From the NCBI GenBank assembly GCA_001799845.1, contig MGUG01000041.1, positions 124,001-188,000 on the forward strand: 64,000 nt of DNA. Direction: 5' to 3'. The notes beneath the pieces were generated by a model that saw only the letters and a program-made list of their open reading frames with translations, ran no database searches and was not told the DNA's origin. A program made the position numbers and the translations under genes. Source of the stretch: Elusimicrobia bacterium GWC2_64_44 (GTDB lineage Bacteria; Elusimicrobiota; Elusimicrobia; Elusimicrobiales; UBA9959). Below are positions 57,219 to 64,000 of this stretch, one piece after another. The first letter of the stretch is position 1; every line of letters starts with the position of its first letter.

Positions 57219-58979
57219 CTAGGTCTGCGCCTCGTAGAGGCCCCGGTAGACGCCGCCGAGCTTCAGCAGCTCTTCGTGCGTGCCCGTCTCCGCCAGTTCG
57301 CCTTTCTTGAGCACAAAGATCTTGTTGGCGTTCTTCACCGTGGACAGCCGGTGCGCCACCATTACCACGGTGCGCCCGCCCAGGATGCGCTCTATGGCGC
57401 CCTGCACGGCCTGCTCGCTCGCGGTGTCCAAATTGGAAGTGGCTTCGTCCAGAAGCAGGATCTTGGGCTTCTTGATTATGGCGCGAGCTATGGCCAGCCG
57501 CTGGCGCTGGCCGCCGGACAGCTTCACGCCGCGCTCGCCCAGTACCGTGTCGTAGCCCTGCGGCATCGCCTCTATGAAAGCGTGAGCGTCGGCGGCCTTC
57601 GCGGCCTCTATCACCTCGGCCATCGAGGCGTTCGGCATGCCGGTCTTGATGTTGCCCAGCACCGTGTCGTCGAAGAGGATCGTGTCCTGCGTCACCAGGC
57701 CCATGTGCGCGCGCAGGTCGGTCGTGTCCAGGTCCAGCATGTCGTGGCCGTCTATCTCCACCTTGCCCGACACCGGGTCGAAGAAGCGCAGCAGCAGGTG
57801 GATGATGGTGGTCTTGCCCGAGCCGGACGGGCCCACGAAGGCAGCCACCTCGCCCGGGTTGATGGTGAAGGAAAGGCCGTTGAGCACCTGCGTGTCGCGC
57901 GAGGGGTACTTGTAGCTCACGCCGCGGAACTCTATCTTGCCGTCCAGGCGGTCTATGTTCTTGGTGTCAGCCTTGATCACCACCGCGGGCTGTTCCTCCA
58001 GGATCTGGTAGATGCGCTCCCAGGAGGCCATGCCCTGCTGCAGCTTGGAGTTGAGGTTGCCGATGTTCTTGAGCGGCACATAGGCGGTGACGTAGGCCGC
58101 GAGGAAAGAGAAGAAGTTCTCCACGGTCATCGTGCCGGCAAAGATGGCTTTTCCGCTCAGGTAGATGATGGCCAGCAGCACCATGCCGCTGATGAACTCC
58201 ATCACCGGTCCGCTCATGGCGGTGGCGCGCAGGTAGCGCATCATCTTGCTGAAGTAGGCGTCGTTGGAGACCTTGAACTTGGCTATGGCCTGCTCTTCGT
58301 AGTTGAAGGCTTTCACTACGGTGATGCCCTGCAGGCTCTCCTGGAACTTGTGCGAGATCTCGCCCACGATGACGTTGCTCTCGGCCGAGGCCTTGCGCAT
58401 TTTTTTGCCCAGCACGCCCAGCAGGGCGCCTATGAGCGGCAGCACTACCACCGCTATCAGCGCCAGGCCCCAGTTGAGGTAGAACAGCAGGCCCACGCAG
58501 GCCACCACGGTCAGCACGTCGCGGATGCCGTAGAGCGGGATGAACTGCACCGTGCTCTGCACGTTGTTGAGGTCGTTGATGACGCGGCTCATCACGTCGG
58601 AAGAGCGCTTGCGCCAGTAGAACTCGAGCGAGAGGCGGTGGATGTGGGCGAACAGGTCCTCGCGGACCTTCTGCACCACCCGCTGGCCTATCCAGCTCAT
58701 CAGGTAGGCGTTGATGTATTCCACCAGCATCCGCAGCACGAACAGCGCCGGCAGGCCGAAGACGATCAGGCGCAGCAGGTCCATGTTCTTGTCCATGAAC
58801 ACGCCCTTGATGACCGGGCCGGAGATGTAGATGACCGCGTTCTTGATCACCGCGAGGACGATCATGGAGACGGCCGCCTGGGCGAGGCGGATCTTGTGGG
58901 GCTTGAGGTACTGCAGCAGGGCCCGGACCAGGACCTTGAACCTGGCTTTATCCTGCGCGGCGCGGGCGGGGTCCGTCAT
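57219..58979 (-). CDS. msbA: lipid A export ATP-binding/permease protein MsbA-like
   Basis: The 586-residue half-transporter has six predicted membrane helices, and a nucleotide-binding domain with Walker A GPSGSGKTT, the Q-loop TQDTILFDDTV, signature LSGGQRQRLAIARAI, Walker B ILLLDEATSNLD and the H-loop MVAHRLST. The neighbour lpxB (1-base gap) and the lipid A setting favour MsbA over other exporters. It flips core-lipid A over the inner membrane. Confidence 0.88.
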   Translation of the reverse strand: MTDPARAAQDKARFKVLVRALLQYLKPHKIRLAQAAVSMIVLAVIKNAVIYISGPVIKGVFMDKNMDLLRLIVFGLPALFVLRMLVEYINAYLMSWIGQRVVQKVREDLFAHIHRLSLEFYWRKRSSDVMSRVINDLNNVQSTVQFIPLYGIRDVLTVVACVGLLFYLNWGLALIAVVVLPLIGALLGVLGKKMRKASAESNVIVGEISHKFQESLQGITVVKAFNYEEQAIAKFKVSNDAYFSKMMRYLRATAMSGPVMEFISGMVLLAIIYLSGKAIFAGTMTVENFFSFLAAYVTAYVPLKNIGNLNSKLQQGMASWERIYQILEEQPAVVIKADTKNIDRLDGKIEFRGVSYKYPSRDTQVLNGLSFTINPGEVAAFVGPSGSGKTTIIHLLLRFFDPVSGKVEIDGHDMLDLDTTDLRAHMGLVTQDTILFDDTVLGNIKTGMPNASMAEVIEAAKAADAHAFIEAMPQGYDTVLGERGVKLSGGQRQRLAIARAIIKKPKILLLDEATSNLDTASEQAVQGAIERILGGRTVVMVAHRLSTVKNANKIFVLKKGELAETGTHEELLKLGGVYRGLYEAQT

Positions 58980-58980
58980 G

Positions 58981-60129
58981 TCAGCTCAGGTGGGCTATGA
59001 TCTTCTTGGCGGCGCGCTCGGCGGCGCCGTGCTCGCCCAGCATGGTGCGCAGCCCGGTCAGTTCCTTGCGGGCGGCCTGCATGCGCGGCGGGTTGTTGAT
59101 GAACGAGAAGGCTTCCTGCGCCAGCCCGTCCACGGTGGCCTTCTCCTGCACCAGCTCTTTGACGGCCGGCTTCTTGAGGAGGATGTTGACCAGGGAGATG
59201 TAGGGCGTCTTGATGATGCGCTTGGCCACCTCGTAGGTGAGCTTGTTCATCTTGTAGGCCACGGCCATCGGCACGCCCAGCAGGCCGTTCTCGAGGGTGG
59301 CGGTGCCGGAGCAGGTGAAGGCGAAGTCCAGTTTCGCGCGCTCGGCGTAGTCCTTCTCGCGCACGATCTCGATGTCCTTGGACCAGTACTTCTCGGCGTG
59401 CTCGAGCGCGGTCACTATGTGCTCGTCGGGGAATTCCGGCACGGCGAACAGGTAGCCGCGCGCCTTGGGATGCTTCTCCTTGATGCGGTAGAAGGCCTTC
59501 ACGAACAGCGGCAGGTGGCGGTAGATCTCGGTCTTGCGCGAGCCGGGCAGGATGCCGATGCGCCAGGCGCCGTCGGCGGGCGGGAAGTCCTTCTTTACCG
59601 GTTCGGGCATCAGGTCCAGCAGCGGGTGGCCGACGAAGGTGGCGTTGCCCTTCACCTTCTTGTAGAGGTCCGCTTCGAAGGGGAAGATGACGAACATTTC
59701 CTTGGTGAGCTTGGCCAGCTTGGCGGCGCGGCCCGGGCGGGAGGCCCAGACCTGCGGGCTGATGTAGTAGAACGCCGGGATCTTGCGGTGCGCGGCCAGG
59801 CCCAGTACCTGGTGGTTGAAGCCGTAGAAGTCCACCGCGATCACGCAGGCGGGGCGCTTCTCCTCGAGGTAGCGGCGCACCAGCTTGATGAGCTTGAACC
59901 ACAGCAGGAAATGCTTGAAGGGCGCCTCGAAGCCCACGGCGCCCACGGAGACGAGGTTGTAGAGGAAGCGGTTGGAGACCTCGTGCATGCGCACGCCGCC
60001 CATGGCGGTAACGGTGATCTCCGGGTCCTGCTCGCGCAGCGCCTTGATCAGGCCGGCGGCGTGCAGGTCGCCGGACGGGTCGCCGGCCACTATCAGGATG
60101 TTCTTGTTGACTGGTGCTATTTTAGCCAT
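58981..60129 (-). CDS. lpxB: lipid-A-disaccharide synthase
   Basis: This 382-residue GT19 protein opens NILIVAGDPSGDLHAAGLIKAL, has AVGFEAPFKHF, VDFYGFNHQVLGLAAHRKIPAFYYISPQVWA (in parts) and GILPGSRKTEI, then CSGTATLENGLLGVPMAVAYKMNKLTY. It joins UDP-diacylglucosamine to lipid X. The stop is one base before the MsbA start. It follows the Gfo/Idh gene by 47 bases. Confidence 0.96.
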   Translation of the reverse strand: MAKIAPVNKNILIVAGDPSGDLHAAGLIKALREQDPEITVTAMGGVRMHEVSNRFLYNLVSVGAVGFEAPFKHFLLWFKLIKLVRRYLEEKRPACVIAVDFYGFNHQVLGLAAHRKIPAFYYISPQVWASRPGRAAKLAKLTKEMFVIFPFEADLYKKVKGNATFVGHPLLDLMPEPVKKDFPPADGAWRIGILPGSRKTEIYRHLPLFVKAFYRIKEKHPKARGYLFAVPEFPDEHIVTALEHAEKYWSKDIEIVREKDYAERAKLDFAFTCSGTATLENGLLGVPMAVAYKMNKLTYEVAKRIIKTPYISLVNILLKKPAVKELVQEKATVDGLAQEAFSFINNPPRMQAARKELTGLRTMLGEHGAAERAAKKIIAHLS

Positions 60130-60176
60130 AAAATCTCCGCGGGCGCGGGGTATCCGGCCGCGTCCTCCGGGCGCGC

Positions 60177-61244
60177 TCAGTGCTTGTCTATGCCGGTGTT
60201 CTTGAGGCCCTCTTCCACCAGCATCTTGGTCGCCTTGCCGATGTCGGACAGGCGGCCGGCCAGGGATTCGGGGGCTTCGTCGGTCTTGGAGCCGGACACC
60301 TCGAAGCGGCGCATGCGCTCGGTGATGCTGAGCGCGAGCCGCAGGGCCTTCAGGCCCTTCTCGCCGCTGGGCGTGGGGGTCTTGGCGGTGCGGATGCAGT
60401 CTATGAAATGGGAGATCTCTTCCCGTATGGGCTGCTTGGGCGCGAACTTGGGGTAGGTGATCTCTATGTCCTTGAGCGAGTTCACCACGGGCGTCTTTTT
60501 GGTGTAGATCTTCAGCTTGGAGCTGACGTAGTCCACCGAGATGTAGGCGTCCTGCTGGTAGATGCGCATGCGGCGGGAGGCTTCCATGGTGGCGCGGCTG
60601 GCGGTAATGTCGGCCACGCAGCCGTTCTTGAACTTGATGCGCACGTTGGAGATGTCCTCGTGCTGGGAGAGCATGCTCGCGCCGATGGCCTCGAAGCTCT
60701 CGATCTCGGAATCTATCATCAGCAGGATGATGTCCAGGTCGTGGATCATCAGGTCCAGCGTGACGCCGGTGGCGGCCACGCGGGGGTCGTAGGGCCCGAG
60801 GCGCTCTATGGTGACGTAGCGGGGGTTCTTGACGTGCTTGAGGGTCTCCACCACGGCGGCGTTGAAGCGCTCGGAGTGGCCCACCTGCAGCACCACTTTG
60901 TTCTTCTCGGACAGCTCCAGCAGCTTGCGGGCGCCCTCTTCGGAATTGGTGATGGGCTTCTCCATCAGCACGTGCACGCCGGCGGAGAGGGCCTTCACGC
61001 CCAGGTCGGCGTGGTATTCGGTGGGGGCGGCTATCACCAGCGCGTCCACCTGGCCGAGCAGCTCCTCCACGGTCTTGTAGGCCACGCAGTTGTGGCGCCA
61101 GGCCAGCACCTGCGCGCGCAGCAGGTTGGGGTCGGAGACGCCCACCAGCTCTACTTCCGGCATGGTAGAAAGGGTTTTAGTGTGGAAACCGCCCAGCTTG
61201 CCTGCGCCCACTACGCCAAAACGGAGTTTTTTGTTTTCAGCCAT
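60177..61244 (-). CDS. Gfo/Idh/MocA-family oxidoreductase in the lipid A cluster
   Basis: The 355-residue protein has an NAD(P)-binding start RFGVVGAGKLGGFH and the EKPITNSEEGARKL motif (the catalytic Lys in E-K-P), and HDLDIILLMID. Its place before lpxB recalls GnnA, which oxidises UDP-GlcNAc at C3 on the way to amide-linked lipid A, but the partner transaminase GnnB is not in this window. It may alternatively act on a core sugar. A leader hairpin GGCGGGC/GCCCGCC (61273-61289) lies between a TAGAAT and the GAGGACA ribosome-binding site. Confidence 0.85.
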   Translation of the reverse strand: MAENKKLRFGVVGAGKLGGFHTKTLSTMPEVELVGVSDPNLLRAQVLAWRHNCVAYKTVEELLGQVDALVIAAPTEYHADLGVKALSAGVHVLMEKPITNSEEGARKLLELSEKNKVVLQVGHSERFNAAVVETLKHVKNPRYVTIERLGPYDPRVAATGVTLDLMIHDLDIILLMIDSEIESFEAIGASMLSQHEDISNVRIKFKNGCVADITASRATMEASRRMRIYQQDAYISVDYVSSKLKIYTKKTPVVNSLKDIEITYPKFAPKQPIREEISHFIDCIRTAKTPTPSGEKGLKALRLALSITERMRRFEVSGSKTDEAPESLAGRLSDIGKATKMLVEEGLKNTGIDKH

Positions 61245-61335
61245 ATGTTGTCCTCAAAAATAGACGGAAACCGGCGGGCTTGGCCCGCCATTTATCTTAT
61301 TATTCTACTAAAAATGGGGGGTTACGGTCCTAAAG

Positions 61336-61387
61336 GGGACGCTGCTTCCTATCTTCCTAAAGTTAGGAAGATAGGAAGCAGCGTCCC
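61336..61387. repeat. perfect 25-bp palindrome, REP-like
   Basis: Arms of 25 bases (61336-61360, 61363-61387) are perfect complements with a two-base centre, and begin GGGACGCTGCTTCC. It is four bases from the stop of the spermidine-synthase-like gene. This form resembles REP sequences moved by Y1-type (RAYT) transposases, from memory; no such gene is in the window. Confidence 0.8.
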
Positions 61388-61391
61388 TTGG

Positions 61392-63386
61392 TTACCACTT
61401 GAGGGCTTTGGGGAGGTTGCGGTAGTCGTCGGTCCACGCCCGCCAGCCGGGGCGGGGGGCGGGGGGCGCCCAGCCGTCCTTGACCAGCCTGGCCAGGTGG
61501 GCGGGGTTATCGGTCGCGACCAGCCACTCGGAGCCCAGGCGGGCCGGGTCGTTGGGGTCGTAGGAAACGCTCTTATAGAGGGTCTTCATGCCGGCGGCCG
61601 CGGCGGAGAGGTCCAGCACCGGCACAATATCCACGAAATTGGCCGAGACGTGGAACACCATCAGCCCCCCGGGTGCGAGCCGCGAGCGGTACAGGGCCAG
61701 GGCCTCGGTGGTCACCAAATGCAGCGGTACCGAGCCGCCGGTGAAGGCGTCCAGGTACAGCAGGTCGAAGCGGCCCGGCGGCTCTTTCTGCAGGTTCACC
61801 CGCGCGTCGCCGGTGATCACGTTCACTTTCGCCTTGCAGCGCGCGAGGAAAGTGAAATATTGCCGCGCTATCAGCTCCACGTCGGGGTCAAGCTCGTAGA
61901 AGGTCCATTCCGTGCCGGGCCTGGCGTCGGCGCAGCTCACGCCCACGCCCAGCCCCACAGCGCCTACGCGCCTGGCGGGGAAATGCGTCAGCACTTCGTT
62001 TATGGGCGACCCCGCCGCGTAGTAGGTAGTGCCCTGATCTTCGGTGCCGGCCGCGGTGCGCTGTATGCCGTGCACGGTGGCGCCGTGCACGAAGCGGCGC
62101 AGGCCCGCGCCCTTGTCCTCCTCCACGCGGTACATGCCGTAAAAATTCCGCAGCGCGAAGACCGTGGTCTCCCCGGAGAGCCGCGCGCCGCCCCAGATGA
62201 TGCCGCCCAGCAGCGCAAGCGACGCCAGCGAGGCCCGGCCGCCGAAGCCCCGCGCCCGCCCGGCCGAGTAGGACATGGCCGCGACAAGCGCCGCCGCCGC
62301 GATATAGAGGTCCGCGAAGCCATAGCCGAAGCGCAGCGCACCGGCGGGCGTGACCAGCGCCGTACCCAGCACGCCGCCGAGGCCCATGGCCAGGTAATAG
62401 CGCGGCGCCAGCCGGTTATGTACCGGCCTGGCCAGGTAAAGCTCCCGGTGCAGCGCCACGCAGACGAAGAACAGCGCCCAGTTGAGCAGGGCCACCAGCA
62501 CTGTGCTGACGGGGCTCTGCAGCCGCCAGAGCGCGATCATCAGCGCGCCCAGCAGGCCGAACAGCAGCACCCGCAGCGCGGTCAGGCTGAACTCGCGGCC
62601 GGAGAAGAGCAGCGCGTACGAAAGCAGGTAGGCGGCTAGCGGGATCATCCAGGTGAGCGGCATCGAGGCCGTGGCCGAGCCCTGGTAGCTGGTCACCGCG
62701 GCTAGCAGCGCGGAGGTGGCGGCCGGCAGGGCCAGCCAGAGCCCCCAGCGGGGCTTCTCGTCGGTCTGCTCCGGCGGGCGCGGGGCCTGGCCGCCAAAAG
62801 GCAGCAGCCGCAGCGCGGCCAGGTAGAGGAAGAAATACAGGAGGTAGAGGCCGCTCCAGAGCCGCGCCGCTTCGCCCAGAGCGAGGCGCGGCTCTACCAG
62901 CATGGCGTAGGAGAACATGCCGGCCAGCGAGCCGGCGTTGGACCAGCCGAACACGCCGAAGGCGCTGCCGCCCTCGGTGTCCGCGAGCAGGCGGTGGCAC
63001 AGCGTAGTGCCGGCGGAGAGCGCTATGAAGGGCAGGCCGATGAACAGGGCCAGCCGCCAGAGCAGGTCCGGCACCGGCGCCGCGAGGGCCTGCCGCGGGA
63101 AGTCGCCGCCGGCGAGGAGGGCGGCCGCGAGCAGGAAGGCCAGGTGTATGATCAGCAGCGGGCGCGCGGGCAGGCGCTCGGAGAGCTGCTGCGCGTAGGC
63201 GTAGCCCGCCACCAGCGCCGCCTGGTAGAAGAGCAGGCAGACGGTCCAGACATAGTAGCTGCCGCCGAACAGCGGCAGCACCTTGGCGCCGGCCATCAGC
63301 TCCAGCTGGAAAAGCAGGAAAGAGCCCAGGAAGGCGGCGGAATGAAAAAGCAGTCTGGGGCCGCTGAATTTCGCGGACAGGTCCAT
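61392..63386 (-). CDS. fused membrane/spermidine-synthase-like protein
   Basis: The 664-residue protein has about 12 predicted helices in the first 400 residues and then a soluble methyltransferase/spermidine synthase-like domain: RVGAVGLGVGVSCADARPG, TFYELDPDVELIARQYF, VITGDARVNLQKEPPGRFDLLYLDAF, and LAPGGLMVFHVSANF. It keeps the Asp/Glu nucleotide-binding motif (YELDPDV) and the DAF motif in place of the aminopropyl catalytic region. Such fusions are found in many bacteria, of unknown substrate. TGATG overlap with the acyltransferase. Confidence 0.82.
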   Translation of the reverse strand: MDLSAKFSGPRLLFHSAAFLGSFLLFQLELMAGAKVLPLFGGSYYVWTVCLLFYQAALVAGYAYAQQLSERLPARPLLIIHLAFLLAAALLAGGDFPRQALAAPVPDLLWRLALFIGLPFIALSAGTTLCHRLLADTEGGSAFGVFGWSNAGSLAGMFSYAMLVEPRLALGEAARLWSGLYLLYFFLYLAALRLLPFGGQAPRPPEQTDEKPRWGLWLALPAATSALLAAVTSYQGSATASMPLTWMIPLAAYLLSYALLFSGREFSLTALRVLLFGLLGALMIALWRLQSPVSTVLVALLNWALFFVCVALHRELYLARPVHNRLAPRYYLAMGLGGVLGTALVTPAGALRFGYGFADLYIAAAALVAAMSYSAGRARGFGGRASLASLALLGGIIWGGARLSGETTVFALRNFYGMYRVEEDKGAGLRRFVHGATVHGIQRTAAGTEDQGTTYYAAGSPINEVLTHFPARRVGAVGLGVGVSCADARPGTEWTFYELDPDVELIARQYFTFLARCKAKVNVITGDARVNLQKEPPGRFDLLYLDAFTGGSVPLHLVTTEALALYRSRLAPGGLMVFHVSANFVDIVPVLDLSAAAAGMKTLYKSVSYDPNDPARLGSEWLVATDNPAHLARLVKDGWAPPAPRPGWRAWTDDYRNLPKALKW

Positions 63387-64000
63387 CAGGCCCCGGCGGC
63401 CAGCAGCCGCTCGGCCTCTTCGGTGAGCGCGTTCAGGGCGTTCTCCAGCTCCAGGGTCTTGGCGGCGATGTCGTCGGTTTCGGCCACGGTTATGGGCGCG
63501 CCGTATACCGCCTCGATGCGGCCGAAGGGCAGTGGGAACTGGTACTTGTCCCAGCTGCGCAGCACCAGCTTTCTCGACAGCGCGCAGGCCGCGGGGATGA
63601 TCGGGATGCCCCCTTTCTGCGCGATGAGGACGACGCCGGCTTGCGCTTTAAAGATGGGGCCCTTCGGGCCGTCGGGGGTGATGCCTATGGAGTAGCCGTT
63701 CCTGGCCGCCTTGATCAGGCCGCGCAGCGCCATGACGCCGCCGGAGCTGCTGGACCCGCGGAGGAAGTTGAAGCCAAGGGGCAGCAGGATGCGGGCGAGG
63801 TACTCGCCGTCCTTGCTCTTGCTGACCATGCCTGTCATGCCGCTGCCGCGGTGCAGCCAGAACATCAGCGCTTCCTGCCGGTGCCAGAGGGCGTAGGCCG
63901 CGGGCCCGGGGTAGTCCTTCTGTCCTTTGATGGTGACGCGCGAGGTCAGGCCGAGGAGGCGGAGGTAGAGCCGCGCCAGCAGCGGGAGCAGCCAGTAAGC
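63386..64000 (-). CDS. DUF374-type lysophospholipid acyltransferase, 5' part cut by window edge
   Basis: The reading frame stays open to base 64000. The 204 visible residues contain YALWHRQEALMFWL, SKSKDGEYLARILLPLGF, RGSSSSGGVMALRGLIKAA and ITPDGPKGP, all typical of DUF374 (LPLAT-like). It lacks the HxxxxD form; its H-R-Q-E holds the expected place. These are suggested to acylate lipid A precursors or Kdo-lipid. It is the first gene seen in the lipid A run. Confidence 0.85.
   Translation of the reverse strand, partial: AYWLLPLLARLYLRLLGLTSRVTIKGQKDYPGPAAYALWHRQEALMFWLHRGSGMTGMVSKSKDGEYLARILLPLGFNFLRGSSSSGGVMALRGLIKAARNGYSIGITPDGPKGPIFKAQAGVVLIAQKGGIPIIPAACALSRKLVLRSWDKYQFPLPFGRIEAVYGAPITVAETDDIAAKTLELENALNALTEEAERLLAAGA

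Overview
The window is GC-rich DNA from a Gram-negative, didermic bacterium, densely coded on both strands with short, often overlapping gene junctions. Lipid A and core genes (lpxB, msbA, a heptose-phosphate adenylyltransferase end, a YejM/PbgA-like sulfatase, a DUF374 acyltransferase), LolD/LolC/LolA-type export genes and outer-membrane barrels show the outer membrane. A pilin-like domain, U32/radical SAM genes, small lysine-rich proteins and the general style suggest Elusimicrobiota or a relative. That is a low-confidence guess from memory, because no rRNA gene is present. Both ends cut genes (heptose adenylyltransferase on the left, acyltransferase on the right). No phage, complete insertion sequence, CRISPR array or plasmid module was seen.

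Layout. 0-6.3 kb (minus): a class A beta-lactamase-like serine hydrolase, then mtnP, cdd, a biotinyl-domain protein with an altered biotin motif, a zinc-ribbon/TPR membrane protein, accC and rfaE2. 6.5-8.8 kb (plus): an adenylate cyclase fused to bacteriohemerythrin and a DMT transporter. 8.8-12.5 kb (minus): a GAF/HD-GYP protein, rsmI, a low-molecular-weight phosphatase and glyA. 12.6-20.8 kb: dapB, hydrolase, small basic proteins, a GLG1-type Cys-rich protein, a four-gene Rieske/glutaredoxin/FTR/Rieske operon, a lipid kinase, hemolysin III, tRNA-Val(CAC) and DedA. 20.8-33.9 kb (plus): an EF-hand-bearing hydrolase, an ECF sigma operon, a PMT-type glycosyltransferase, a five-gene ABC/FtsX/LolA-like/barrel export operon, a TPR lipoprotein, an orphan histidine kinase and a second ECF-sigma target. 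34-37.2 kb: a self-regulated TetR/CoA-transferase/thiolase operon.

37.3-46 kb holds a membrane protein ending in a pilin-like domain, a MauG-like dihaem peroxidase with a Cys-rich partner, a radical SAM plus two U32-like proteins, DUF2339 and a secreted HEAT-like protein. 46-50.6 kb holds rlmN, a secreted esterase-like protein and the YejM-like sulfatase. 50.7-54.4 kb is one 1236-residue secreted protein ending in 14-residue repeats. 54.4-64 kb (minus) is a lipid A block (acyltransferase, fused membrane spermidine-synthase-like protein, Gfo/Idh oxidoreductase, lpxB, msbA) followed by a ZIP transporter, a short Rel and a small GGQ release factor.

Three themes stand out. First, many genes have a -10 box 6-7 bases before the start codon, which implies leaderless mRNAs. 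Second, an ECF sigma factor gene and a distant paralogue of its operon partner share a bipartite promoter with identical spacing. Third, intergenic foldback elements occur, two of which share a conserved core but have different, self-complementary outer arms.
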